DNA from: Chloroflexota bacterium
Lineage (GTDB): Bacteria > Chloroflexota > Anaerolineae > UBA7937 > B3-Chlor
Length of the DNA: 38,678 bases
Direction of reading: 5' to 3'
Assembly: GCA_030603665.1 (NCBI GenBank)
Contig: JAUVXJ010000023.1
Span: 1 to 38,678, forward strand
The stretch's first letter is position 1. Every line of letters starts with the position of its first letter. Both the position numbers and the translations under genes were made by a program. The notes under the pieces are model-generated. The model saw only the letters and a list, made by a program, of their open reading frames with translations, ran no database searches and was not told where the DNA came from. Shown piece by piece: positions 1-8,512 of the stretch.

Positions 1-927
1 GGCGATGTCGGAACTTGCCTTGCCGGGCTCGTAATGAACGACGACATCAGCACGGGGCACCAGTTCGCCTACCACGTCTTCCACCCTGGCCGTTGTCTCG
101 TGCGCCCTGTCAAAGGAGATATCTCCGTCTATTTCCAGGACCAGATCCACGAAGCTCTCCGCTCCCGAGCGGCGAACGCGAACCTGCTGGCAGGCGCGAA
201 CTCCGTCTATACTCTCTACTTGCTGGCGGATCCCCTCAGCCACTCCGCGGGGCGCGGCGTCCAGGAGGACATCCACGGCGCGCCTTCCCAGCCGCACGCT
301 GACATAGATCACGATCAGGGCCACAACCAGGGCCGCCAGTGCGTCTGCCTGTGCCAGCACAGTGGCGCCCCCAAACCATTCGCCCACCTTGACCAGAGCG
401 AGCCCCACAATAACGACAGCGGAACTCCAGATGTCTGTACTGAAGTGCAGCGCGTCTGCCTCCAAGGCCTGGCTGTCATACTTCTCCGCCACGCGCCGAA
501 GCGTCCGGGAGCGGTTGAAATCCACCACAATAGAGAAAGCCATCACCGCGAAGGCCCACACGTTCACGTCAATATGCGCCTCTTTGAAGAACAGGCGGCT
601 GACAGCTTCGTAGATTATCCAGGCGCACGTCACCAGCAAGAGTAGTGTCTCCGCGAGAGCAGAGAGATTCTCCACCTTACCATGACCGTAGAGATGACTG
701 GGGTCGGGAGGCTTGTCGGAGACGCGCACGGCACCGTAGGTGATCACCGCGGCCACGAGATCAAGACCAGAATGGGCAGCCTCGGCTAGTATGCCCAGAC
801 TGCCCGTCGAGACACCGATCACGATCTTTGTCACCGTGAGAAGGATGGCCGCCATCACCGACCACAGGGCGACCCTCTTCTTCTCTGTGCCACCACTCTC
901 TTGCATGCTACCTGTCTTCACAACCAT
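1..927 (-). CDS. Cation diffusion facilitator (CDF) metal exporter, C-terminus cut by window edge
   Basis: Reading the minus strand from the ATG at 927 gives an open frame of at least 309 residues that runs off the left edge. CDF proteins exchange cytoplasmic divalent metal (Zn, Fe, Mn) for protons across the inner membrane. Seen here: a hydrophobic segment from about residue 20, the metal-site HxxxD pair typical of zinc transporters in TM2 (H52, D56) and again in TM5 (H161, D165), the conserved HLYGHGKVE stretch at 78-86, and a hydrophilic C-terminal domain starting near residue 210 that resembles the family's cytoplasmic dimerisation domain. A second ATG lies seven codons downstream; neither has a strong ribosome site. 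Two HxxxD motifs favour zinc as substrate, an inference. The MFS gene ends 38 bp upstream in the same direction. Confidence 0.9.
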   Translation of the reverse strand, partial: MVVKTGSMQESGGTEKKRVALWSVMAAILLTVTKIVIGVSTGSLGILAEAAHSGLDLVAAVITYGAVRVSDKPPDPSHLYGHGKVENLSALAETLLLLVTCAWIIYEAVSRLFFKEAHIDVNVWAFAVMAFSIVVDFNRSRTLRRVAEKYDSQALEADALHFSTDIWSSAVVIVGLALVKVGEWFGGATVLAQADALAALVVALIVIYVSVRLGRRAVDVLLDAAPRGVAEGIRQQVESIDGVRACQQVRVRRSGAESFVDLVLEIDGDISFDRAHETTARVEDVVGELVPRADVVVHYEPGKASSDIA

Positions 928-965
928 CTACTCACTCTACTTCCCGTAGACCCGGAAGTCAACCC

Positions 966-2231
966 TCACCTCATCAGAGTCAGCACCACGACGAGCATCA
1001 ATAGCGCGCACACGGCGCCACTGACGAAGACACCGCTCATGCCGGCCACAGTGAATGCTATCCCCATCACCAGAGGCCCCAGGGTCTGCCCCAACCGGAG
1101 GACCATTCCATTGACGGCCATCAGGGCGCCTCGCTGCTCCATGGGAGACTCGCCGGTTATCAGCGCCAGCAGGCTCGGCAGATTGATGCCATGGCCGATC
1201 CCGAAGATGGCCACAGGGATGGTCAACACCCAGAGGTTGGAGATCAGTGGGATAGCCAGCAATGCCACAGCATATAGCAGGCACGATACTCCGATGAGCG
1301 CTCTCTCTGACAAGGCTCCCGCGAGTCGTCCCGACTGAGACGACGTGATGCCGGTTGCCAGTGAAGAGACCGACATGACCAAACCAACCGTGAACGGAGA
1401 GACGGCAAAGGAACCGCCTACGAAGAGCGGGAAGTATGCCAGGAACGATCCGTACAGAATCATGAAGGTCAGAGTCCCCACGACGAACATTGCCAACACC
1501 TGGCGGTGCGCTATCGCCTTCCAGACATCCGACAGGTACTCTCTGAAGTGCTGTGGCCTGCTCGGCTCCGGGTTGTCCAGCGAGAAGTACACAGCCACCG
1601 CGACCGGGATCGCCGCCAGTGGAAGCAGGAAGGGATAGAACCAGCCAACCGTGGCCAATGCGCCTCCAATGGCCGGATAGCTGGCGGTCCCCACGCTGAG
1701 CACGCTCGAGTTGCATCCCATCGCCGCGGTGCGTTCCCGGCCGGCGTAGAGATCGCCGATGATGGTGATGTTGATTGCCCCCATCCCTGCCGCGCCGGCG
1801 CCTTGAAGGAAGCGAAGCAGAAGTAGAAGGTGGAAGTCGCGCGCAAAGGCACAGGCAGCTCCTGCGATGGCGAAGATCAGAAGCGACGGGACAAGTACTC
1901 TCTTCCTTCCAAACTGGTCGGCCAGTATCCCCAAGAATCCGGTCAGCAGCACGCCAGGAAGTGTGAACGCCGTGATCAGGTATCCAACAGACTGGAGTGA
2001 GATCCCCAGTTCTTCGACTATCTTGGGAAAGGCGGGAGTGATGCTGGAGACACCCAGAACGGCCATCAGCGTGACCCCGAAGACGATCTGGAGATTCGTG
2101 TCACGATAGACCGGTCTATGTTCACCTACGATTTCGATTTCTTCCATTCTGCTCTTCCCGCGTAGCTTCTCAGCAGTACTGGTCGCCACACCACCCGCGC
2201 CCAGTGGCTCCTCCGACTCATCTTCAATCAT
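966..2231 (-). CDS. Major facilitator superfamily drug/metabolite efflux transporter
   Basis: A roughly 420-residue membrane protein with about 12 hydrophobic segments, the usual MFS length. The loop after the second segment carries the MFS motif A (GILADQFGRKR), and the fourth segment region contains LLRFLQGAGAAG, typical of the DHA1 / Bcr-CflA type of proton-driven exporters. The substrate cannot be told. The first Met is uncertain: a TTG at 2234 and ATG at 2231 lack a ribosome site, while an ATG at 2147 (MEEIEIV) follows GGGAAGAG and would remove a 29-residue hydrophilic tail. It starts 15 bp after the cupin gene on the same strand, so the two are probably one operon. Confidence 0.88.
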   Translation of the reverse strand: MIEDESEEPLGAGGVATSTAEKLRGKSRMEEIEIVGEHRPVYRDTNLQIVFGVTLMAVLGVSSITPAFPKIVEELGISLQSVGYLITAFTLPGVLLTGFLGILADQFGRKRVLVPSLLIFAIAGAACAFARDFHLLLLLRFLQGAGAAGMGAINITIIGDLYAGRERTAAMGCNSSVLSVGTASYPAIGGALATVGWFYPFLLPLAAIPVAVAVYFSLDNPEPSRPQHFREYLSDVWKAIAHRQVLAMFVVGTLTFMILYGSFLAYFPLFVGGSFAVSPFTVGLVMSVSSLATGITSSQSGRLAGALSERALIGVSCLLYAVALLAIPLISNLWVLTIPVAIFGIGHGINLPSLLALITGESPMEQRGALMAVNGMVLRLGQTLGPLVMGIAFTVAGMSGVFVSGAVCALLMLVVVLTLMR

Positions 2232-2248
2232 CAACGCGGCAGGTGTGT

Positions 2249-2643
2249 CTATTGATCAGGTCCAGAGCTTTCGCATAGCCTGGCGATGAAATCCTCTCGC
2301 AAGGGATAGAAGATGTCAAGCATGACGAACGGTTCATCCCCGATGCAGATATCGCTGTGAGGCACACCGGCCGGGATGCAGCAGAAATCCCCCGCTCCGA
2401 CAGTGCGCTCCTCGCCTCCTATGGTGAGCCTGGCCTTCCCACCGTGGACCATGCCAATCTGCTCATGGGGATGGGAGTGTGTGGGTACCTCGTGCCCCGG
2501 CAGCGTGGCATTGAGGACCTCATCATCTGCTCGTCATGCAGACCGGTCAAGATCGTGGTCTCCAACCCCGGCATCTGCACCAACACGGGCGCCTCGCTCG
2601 AGTCTACGAAGTAGGGCACCTTGCTTGTTTCGGTCACAGTCAT
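2249..2643 (-). pseudogene. Small cupin protein, interrupted by a -1 frameshift
   Basis: The gene begins at an ATG at 2643 behind a strong ribosome site (AAGGAGG). The first frame gives MTVTETSKVPYFVDSSEAP... to about LHDEQMM, and the rest of a single-domain cupin continues in another frame (VLNATLPGHEVPTHSHPHEQ, then GDFCCIPAGVPH). The two halves together make one normal cupin of about 130 residues with the metal-binding HxHxxE cluster and the second motif PxGxxH. One base appears to be missing near 2518-2523, where the frames must be joined. It is either a real inactivating deletion or an assembly error. A cupin upstream of an MFS exporter suggests small-molecule metabolism, but the substrate is unknown. 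Confidence 0.75.
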
Positions 2644-2868
2644 CGCCTCCTTCGTGAACCGCACATCACATCCATACGCTCCCCCACAACCCTGCGCTGT
2701 AGGACAGCCGGGGCATTTTTGCGCTGCTTTCCGGTCACCTCTAGACTGCACAGGGTCAGAGAACGGCTCCGTCTATGCCTCACTTGTCCGGACATCTGCT
2801 TTGCTGTGGAGACGCAGAAGAACGCGGCCTCTTGGGGCGGAGGGTCCGAGCAAACGTGTGGCACTAGG

Positions 2869-3771
2869 CTAGTCCATTCCGTAGACTTGTCTGGGGGCCA
2901 AGTATTGGGGAAACCTGTCGATCAAGGACAGGCGCATAGAATAGCAGAAGTGGCACTCGTCAACATACTCCTCCTCGTGTTCAACACCGTGCAGCCTGGC
3001 TAGCAGAGCCGGTCCTCCCTCGAGGAGAGGTCCGCAGATAGGGTGCGAGTCAGGATCGTAGTGCTGTACCAACGTCGCCAGTGGCGTCTCCCACATGTTC
3101 CCCATGCTCAGCCCCTGGCACAGGTGCACGTGGCCAAAGGGATCCAGATGAACCCTGCCGGGATCCCTCAGACTCTCATAGGGACAGTGGGTCAGTTCTT
3201 CCCACGGCCTTCTAGGCAGTCCCTCCACCAGCTTCTCAGCCGCCCTGCCTCGAAACATGGCTCCGCCGCCGATAACAGGCCGCCCCTTCTCCTGCTCCCT
3301 GTCCAGTCCTGCCTCCACGGTGGGTTGCTCTATGCGTATCGAATCGGATGGCATGTTCAGCCTTCTCGCCGCCCCCAAAGCTCTGACAGCGGGGCTATCT
3401 CCCTCATCGCCATGGTGGAAGGCATCGTCGCTGACGCTGAGGTCCGCGAGGTCCAGGTCAGCCAAGGGTCTGAGCCACAACTCGGCGTCTTCCTCCGATG
3501 TTGCCCAGTAGCAGTTGGTCACGATACCCGTCTGGAAGCCCCGCTCGCTCGCCACCCTGATGCCCTCGAGCATTAGCGGGTAGTACAAGAAGGGTTCGCC
3601 ACCCTCGAAGTAGACGAAGTTCACAGACCTGGTTCTCCGGGCTTCATCGAGAACAGCTCTGATCTGCTGCAACGTGAACGTGCCCTCCGCATGGGGCCCG
3701 CAATAAAGGAAGCAATGGTCACACTCGAAGTTGCAGGCATAGGTGAGCAGAAGATGAATCCCAGTCAACAT
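2869..3771 (-). CDS. Radical SAM enzyme with C-terminal CxxC (SPASM-like)
   Basis: A 300-residue protein. The N-terminus has the radical SAM cluster signature C13-x3-C17-x2-C20 (ACNFECDHC), which binds a 4Fe-4S cluster and S-adenosylmethionine. The GGEPF motif around residue 57 is the usual SAM-binding glycine motif. Additional cysteines near the C-terminus (GHVHLCQG, and C273/C276 in ECHFC) suggest an auxiliary cluster as in SPASM/twitch enzymes, which often modify peptides. No obvious peptide precursor was found beside it, so the substrate is unknown. The ATG at 3771 follows GAGGTGGC. The gene is separated from the cupin by about 225 bp with no other gene. Confidence 0.85.
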   Translation of the reverse strand: MLTGIHLLLTYACNFECDHCFLYCGPHAEGTFTLQQIRAVLDEARRTRSVNFVYFEGGEPFLYYPLMLEGIRVASERGFQTGIVTNCYWATSEEDAELWLRPLADLDLADLSVSDDAFHHGDEGDSPAVRALGAARRLNMPSDSIRIEQPTVEAGLDREQEKGRPVIGGGAMFRGRAAEKLVEGLPRRPWEELTHCPYESLRDPGRVHLDPFGHVHLCQGLSMGNMWETPLATLVQHYDPDSHPICGPLLEGGPALLARLHGVEHEEEYVDECHFCYSMRLSLIDRFPQYLAPRQVYGMD

Positions 3772-4133
3772 GCCACCTCTACCCCCTCAAGCGTAGGACC
3801 TGAGCTGCCAGCCGCTATCCCTTCTGCCAGAGAATCGACGCAATGAGCTCCTCGTGCCAGGGGCCGATCCACCTTGTTTCGGTCAGCTCTCAACCCGCAT
3901 TAGGACAGGCACCGTACCATTATAGCACGCCTTGCTGCAAGCGGCATGGCCGGGCGCCCACAGCCAATGTGGGATGGGCGGACCACGCACCGACCGCCTC
4001 GCGCTGCGTGCACTGGCTGTACAACCTGCTGGTGCGCGTCATCAGCTAACGGAGGCTCCTGGATATCGGCAGGCCTTGGTGCTATAGTCCCATAGCCACA
4101 CTTCGTGGGCGGTCGACGAAAGGAGGCATCACG
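3772..4133. other. Intergenic region between divergent radical SAM and glycosidase genes
   Basis: No convincing gene is seen. On the minus strand a perfect TATAAT (3919-3924) could be the -10 element for the radical SAM gene, about 150 bp upstream of its start, but there is no clear -35. On the plus strand a weaker TATAGT (4083-4088) precedes the glycosidase gene. Confidence 0.4.
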
Positions 4134-5381
4134 ATGCCGCGGGAACGTGCCTCCAGCGACGGCACTGGGGTCAACGTCAGCAGGAGACGATTCCTGGAGT
4201 ACCTATTTCTGCAAGCCCCCTTCTGCGCCTGGTGGTTCAGGCACCTCTCCGAGGCAAGCGCGCAGACGACACCAGAGTACAAGGTCCTCAATGGCGGCTG
4301 CCTCATCGCCAACCATCACGAGTTCCTCTTCACCACCGAACTCTTCTGGGCGCAACTCGCCTACTACGGCGTCATGAACGCCAGGGTGATCAGAGCTATG
4401 GCGACGGACGCCAATCGCCTCTTGCCGGGCCGGCCGTTGACCGGTGCGGAGGTGGGAGCCAGGATCGCGCTTTTCGCACCTGCGCTGAGACTGGCAGGCC
4501 TCAAGCTTCTGCTAGCCTTCACCAACAACCACTGTCCCATCCCGGGCGATGACAAGTACGCCGGGACCAGAGCTCAGGTGGGCGATCCCTCCCGGACCTA
4601 CTACGAGATCCTGGAGCCGTGGTTCGAAGGGGGTTATGAAGAGAACTACCTGCCCTTCGTCGAAGAGGTCATCACCACCGTGCAGCGACTCGGTGCACAG
4701 GACGTCATCTTCGCCTGGGAACCAGGCAACGAGCTGCACACCCCCCTTCATCCAGAGAAGCTCCTGAACTTCTACCGGGAGGCGACCTCATTCATCAAGG
4801 CTCTCGATCCGGACACCATGATCGCCTCGGGGACCATGGGCATCAACCACATCGATCCAGGCCAGCCTGACTCCTCTGTGGCCCGGGAAATCTACCAGTT
4901 GAAAGGCTTCGACATCATCACCCTGCACACCTATGACTTCATTCTGGAACGGGATATGTGGACCGGCAATTGTGACAGGCCGGTGAGCCCAGGGGACATG
5001 CCCATCGACTGGGATCTTCAGCTCTTGAAGGACCTGGATCTGAACAAGCCCACGGTAATCGAGGAGATAGGCACCACCAAGACCCTGCCCCCCTATTGGC
5101 AGAACCGGGATCAGGTGGAGAGGCTCGTCTACGAGGCCAGGCTGATAGACTACACTCTGGTGAACGGCGCTGTGGGTTGGGGACCCTGGTCTCTGACCAC
5201 GCAGGGGGAGCGCATCGGTGACGGGAACAGGGGCCCCTGCTCCTATCCAGGCATCTCACTATGGGAGACAGGTGGCCAGCCCACCGATTCGCCGCGAACA
5301 CGAATCGAGGAATGCTACAGAGATCTCCCGCGGCCTCCCTTTGATACCTTAAGGGAAAAGTTCCCCCACCTGGGGCTCTAA
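4134..5381 (+). CDS. Tat-exported GH5-like glycoside hydrolase (mannanase/cellulase clan)
   Basis: A 415-residue protein starting at an ATG behind AAAGGAGG. The N-terminus has a twin-arginine export motif (SRRRFL, residues 16-21) followed by a moderately hydrophobic stretch, so it is probably exported folded. The body looks like a GH-A clan TIM barrel: WEPGNE at 195-200 supplies the acid/base Glu (E200, the NE pair), LHTYD near 264 fits the barrel's substrate-side His/Tyr, and VIEEIG supplies the likely nucleophile E311. This layout resembles GH5 endo-beta-mannosidases, which cut beta-linked polysaccharides by a retaining mechanism. The precise substrate cannot be read from sequence. It stands alone on the plus strand. 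Confidence 0.8.
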   Translation: MPRERASSDGTGVNVSRRRFLEYLFLQAPFCAWWFRHLSEASAQTTPEYKVLNGGCLIANHHEFLFTTELFWAQLAYYGVMNARVIRAMATDANRLLPGRPLTGAEVGARIALFAPALRLAGLKLLLAFTNNHCPIPGDDKYAGTRAQVGDPSRTYYEILEPWFEGGYEENYLPFVEEVITTVQRLGAQDVIFAWEPGNELHTPLHPEKLLNFYREATSFIKALDPDTMIASGTMGINHIDPGQPDSSVAREIYQLKGFDIITLHTYDFILERDMWTGNCDRPVSPGDMPIDWDLQLLKDLDLNKPTVIEEIGTTKTLPPYWQNRDQVERLVYEARLIDYTLVNGAVGWGPWSLTTQGERIGDGNRGPCSYPGISLWETGGQPTDSPRTRIEECYRDLPRPPFDTLREKFPHLGL

Positions 5382-5481
5382 TCATTTCCCCAAGGGCCAA
5401 ATCCGGTAGCCAAGTTAAGCGGACGCTATCCACTTCAACCACGCCAGGGCCACTTCATTGCCAGGTGTAGGATGCCCGTGC

Positions 5482-5510
5482 ATGACCCGCTGTCGGAGAA
5501 CTGGCATAAT
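5482..5510 (+). promoter_or_regulatory. Candidate sigma-70 promoter of PEP-CTERM gene A
   Basis: ATGACC (5482-5487), a 17-bp spacer, then CATAAT (5505-5510), about 50 bp before the start at 5563. It is weaker than the promoters of the paralogues at 9700, 10579 and 13072, but in a similar position with the same spacing. Confidence 0.5.
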
Positions 5511-5562
5511 GGACGACAAAGAACGCAACGCGGAGCTCTAGCAGCACAAAGGCGGCGATAGG

Positions 5563-6138
5563 ATGTCAAAGAGTTGGCTACGAGGCATACTCTTGGGGGC
5601 GAGTTTGACCCTGCTCCTGGCCAGCGGGGTGGCGTTGGCTCAAACGCTGACCGTAGTGATCGACCAGGACTGCGTGGAGTGCTGGCCAGGACCATACGAG
5701 GGTGAACCCCCCGATGAGTACGTAATCGTGCTCACGATGGACGGTTGGGATTCCGGTGAGACCATCTGCACCAGAACGCATCTCAACGGCGAGCCTCTGT
5801 CACCTGCGAACTGTGGCGATCCTCCATCGGAAGACCCGCCGCTCACCATTGACCCCTTCTTCTGGGTTCCTTGCGCGCCACAAGACGCCATAACGGCACA
5901 ATTGTCCGGCCTCGGCTCCGAAGTCCAGATCGATCTCATCGAAGCAGCATATGGTGAGTGGAAGTGGCGAGTCTGGCAGCCCGGAACGGACAACGCCGAC
6001 TCAGTCACCTTCAGGTTCGCCGAGGTCTGCGAGGTGGAGGAGGAGTTCGTCCCTGAGCCTGGCACCGTGCTCCTCCTGGGAAGCGGTCTGGTCGGCCTGG
6101 CCGGATACGCATCACTACGCTGGAGAAACAAGAAATAG
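5563..6138 (+). CDS. PEP-CTERM secreted protein, paralogue A
   Basis: A 191-residue protein of unknown function made for the cell surface. Residues 1-26 (MSKSWLRGILLG...ALAQ) are a Sec signal peptide. The C-terminus has a complete PEP-CTERM sorting signal: the EFVPEPG motif, a hydrophobic segment and a basic end (RWRNKK). In other bacteria such tails are cut by an exosortase; none lies in this window. The middle has conserved Cys pairs also found in paralogues C and D (DCVEC, CTR, NCG, PC) and a shared block YGEWKWRVWQPGTDNADS followed by FRFAEVCEVEE. The paired cysteines may form disulfides or bind metal, an inference. The ATG at 5563 follows AAAGGCGG. A terminator hairpin follows 27 bp after the stop. 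Confidence 0.85.
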   Translation: MSKSWLRGILLGASLTLLLASGVALAQTLTVVIDQDCVECWPGPYEGEPPDEYVIVLTMDGWDSGETICTRTHLNGEPLSPANCGDPPSEDPPLTIDPFFWVPCAPQDAITAQLSGLGSEVQIDLIEAAYGEWKWRVWQPGTDNADSVTFRFAEVCEVEEEFVPEPGTVLLLGSGLVGLAGYASLRWRNKK

Positions 6139-6164
6139 AGGATTGATCGGACGCCAGACACATC

Positions 6165-6191
6165 AAGGGCCATCCACAGAGGATGGCCCTT
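6165..6191 (+). terminator. Rho-independent-type terminator after PEP-CTERM gene A
   Basis: Stem AAGGGCCATCC (6165-6175) pairs with GGATGGCCCTT (6181-6191) around a 5-base loop, followed by the moderately T-rich ctgctttgt. The stem sequence recurs after the other PEP-CTERM genes. Confidence 0.8.
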
Positions 6192-6268
6192 CTGCTTTGT
6201 CCTGGGACCTGCCGCCTAACCGCATCAGCGGCACATTCCCATACCCCACGGCAGCTTAAGGATTGTCG

Positions 6269-7078
6269 CTAGTCCTGGCGCCTCCCCAACCGGCCTTCCA
6301 GCTCCTCCAACTTCTCCTCCACCTGCTCGAAATCGCCTCTCTGTCCTGGGGGAAGGAGCTGTGCGACGCGACAGAGGGCCAGCCGCGACAGGTCGATCAG
6401 AAAGTCCGACCTCTCGAAGTCACTCAGTTCCTCCATCTGGGGAGGATCTATGGGCTCGCCGAATCTGACCTTGATCACCCTCGGCTTGCCGCCGACCTGT
6501 GTGGTTACCAGTCCCATAGGCACGATGGGCACACTTTTGGTGGTGGAGAAAAGGGCAGCTCCGGTCCTCAAATCTCCCTCCAGCAGGCCATTGCCTCTCG
6601 TTGCTCCGGTTATGGACAGCCAGAGGATGTGGCCCTCGCCATCCAGATGGGCCAGAACCTCCTGGACTACCTTCTTGTGCAATCGGTATGCACCCGCCTC
6701 GTCCTTGTACGCCTGGAAGATCAGGTTGTCTACGCCCAGGGCCTTGATCAGGGTGCTGGCGTTTGTCACGACCTCAGGCCGCCCGATGCCCCTGAGACGG
6801 TAGCCCTGCCCCGGGAACCGGCAGCCGACTTTGATCAGCGAGCGCAGGGTCTGATACACCGCGGGGTAGTTGCTAACCAGAACGGCTCTGTGTGACTCGC
6901 CCAGGCTGGAGGGGATCGGCTCGACGCGGACCCCTCTGATTCCCACATCGACCAGCTTCTTGACCAAGGCGCTGCGCCCCAGCAAGTTGAGCGAGCGCAG
7001 CCTGCTATCCATCCGCTGGGCGATTCCGCCCCTCGCCGTACCCACAAAGGGCTCCGCGACCTGCACTCCGTTCCCCAT
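6269..7078 (-). CDS. PlsC-like acyltransferase family protein with altered catalytic motif
   Basis: A 269-residue protein, counting from the ATG at 7078, which follows GGGAGG; a TTG at 7168 would add 30 residues but has no ribosome site. The centre and C-terminal half resemble the glycerol-phosphate acyltransferase fold: ITGATRGNGLLEGDLRTGAA takes the place of the usual PEGTRS...K.GA block, and VPIVPMGLV matches the conserved motif IV. The usual catalytic HxxxxD is not seen: where it is expected, the sequence reads VLVSNYPAVYQT. The protein may be inactive, use a different mechanism, or act as a binding protein. A charged coiled-coil-like tail (EQVEEKLEELEGRLG) ends it. Confidence 0.6.
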   Translation of the reverse strand: MGNGVQVAEPFVGTARGGIAQRMDSRLRSLNLLGRSALVKKLVDVGIRGVRVEPIPSSLGESHRAVLVSNYPAVYQTLRSLIKVGCRFPGQGYRLRGIGRPEVVTNASTLIKALGVDNLIFQAYKDEAGAYRLHKKVVQEVLAHLDGEGHILWLSITGATRGNGLLEGDLRTGAALFSTTKSVPIVPMGLVTTQVGGKPRVIKVRFGEPIDPPQMEELSDFERSDFLIDLSRLALCRVAQLLPPGQRGDFEQVEEKLEELEGRLGRRQD

Positions 7079-7325
7079 TGAGCCTCCCAGTGGCTGCGCG
7101 CAGCAATCGGCGTTCTCGCGACACAGCAGATGCCGCACGCGCATATGCTCAATACAACCCTCAACCAAATGTGGAGTTACGTCGGGGAACGTGACTTGTG
7201 CAGGGTAGGAGCCTGACTCTCAGCGCTTGGCACCGCTAGACGATCGCGCCGCGAATGTCACTGCCGTCGGAGTCTGCCATCGGCGCTTCATCTTACACCG
7301 CTGGCGCAGCAGACTTGCCGAAGTC

Positions 7326-8456
7326 CTATGTCGTTCGCAGGGCCTCTGCCGAGAAGGAGTCCTCCAACTCCTGGTCCACAAACCGGCCGTCCTTGCGAAT
7401 CAACTCCCCGTCGAAGTAGATCTCGCCGCCACCATGTTCCTTCGTCTGCACCTGAACGATGTCCCAATGGATCGCAGATTGATTGCCATTGGACGCATCT
7501 TTGTCGCAGTCGCCCAGGGCAAGGTGGAGCGATCCGGCGATCTTCTCGTCGAACAGGGCATCCTTCATCGGTCTGACGATGAGGGGGTTGAGGCCCAAGG
7601 CGAACTCTCCTGTGTAGCGCGCGCCCTCGTCCGTATCCAGGATCTCGTTCAGCATCCTTGCACTACCTTGACACGCGGTATCAACAACCCGGCCCTCCCT
7701 GAACTCCAGCCAAATGTCGTTGAACAGAACCCCCCGCTCCAGTGCGGGGATATTGAAGGTGATGTATCCATTGACCGAATCCCTGACCGGGGCGGTGAAG
7801 ACCTCACCGTCTGGGATGTTGTCCTGGCCGTCGCACTTGATGGCCGGAATGCCCTTGATGGAGAAGCAAAGATCGGTGCCGGGAGAGACTACTCGCACCA
7901 CGTCGGTCCTCTCCATCAACTCCGCCAGGGGGTCCATGGCCTGAGACATCCTGGCGTAGTCCAGGCAGCACACGTCGTAATAGAAGTCCTCGAAGGCCTC
8001 CCTGCTCATCTCGGCAAGTTGGGCCATGGAGTTGGTGGGGTAGTTGACGATGCACCACTTGGTGTTGTTGACCCTCTCTTGTAGATGCACGGGCTCGGAA
8101 TACAGCCTCCGATAGAGTTGCAGCTGCTCGCCATCGACGTCCGCCAGATCGAATGGGTTGTTCGGGCCATGCAGGAGGAGCCAGGCATCGATCTCCTTCA
8201 TCAGCGCCAGGTGCAGCCGGCCATACGCCTCCATCTGCTCCTCGCTAGCGCCCAGCGTCCAGACGCGTGTGAACGAGGGATCGTTGTAGTACCAGAAGGG
8301 GACGCCGCCCATCTCAGTGGCCTGCCTGATGATCTCCCTGGCCAGCTCCAGGGTATCCTGGCCTCTGATCTCGAGCATGAGCTTCTCACCTGGCTGCAGG
8401 TCCACCGAGTAGGTGAGGAGTATCTCGGCCAGTGTTTCGTTTCGTTTGTCTTTCAT
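7326..8456 (-). CDS. M29-family metalloaminopeptidase (AmpS/aminopeptidase T type), copy 1
   Basis: A 376-residue cytoplasmic peptidase that would remove N-terminal residues from peptides using two metal ions (Zn or Co). The metal ligands expected for M29 are visible: E218 (DGEVFTAP), E284 (GEFALG), H311 (HLALG), H330 and D332 (AIHWD). The length is close to the 360-410 residues usual for the family. The ATG at 8456 has only a modest ribosome site (GAGGT). It lies 56 bp downstream of the second M29 gene on the same strand, so they are probably co-transcribed. Confidence 0.9.
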   Translation of the reverse strand: MKDKRNETLAEILLTYSVDLQPGEKLMLEIRGQDTLELAREIIRQATEMGGVPFWYYNDPSFTRVWTLGASEEQMEAYGRLHLALMKEIDAWLLLHGPNNPFDLADVDGEQLQLYRRLYSEPVHLQERVNNTKWCIVNYPTNSMAQLAEMSREAFEDFYYDVCCLDYARMSQAMDPLAELMERTDVVRVVSPGTDLCFSIKGIPAIKCDGQDNIPDGEVFTAPVRDSVNGYITFNIPALERGVLFNDIWLEFREGRVVDTACQGSARMLNEILDTDEGARYTGEFALGLNPLIVRPMKDALFDEKIAGSLHLALGDCDKDASNGNQSAIHWDIVQVQTKEHGGGEIYFDGELIRKDGRFVDQELEDSFSAEALRTT

Positions 8457-8512
8457 CGGGCTCTACCTCGTCGCCAGGATGTGCAGGAGAGAGACCGCGC
8501 CTACAGGCCAGC

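Noticed and set aside
34..645. 203-residue plus-strand open frame
   Set aside because: It is antisense to the clearly conserved CDF transporter and has no recognisable domain or ribosome site.
7227..8084. 285-residue plus-strand open frame
   Set aside because: Antisense shadow of the M29 aminopeptidase; the high GC content keeps the opposite frames open.
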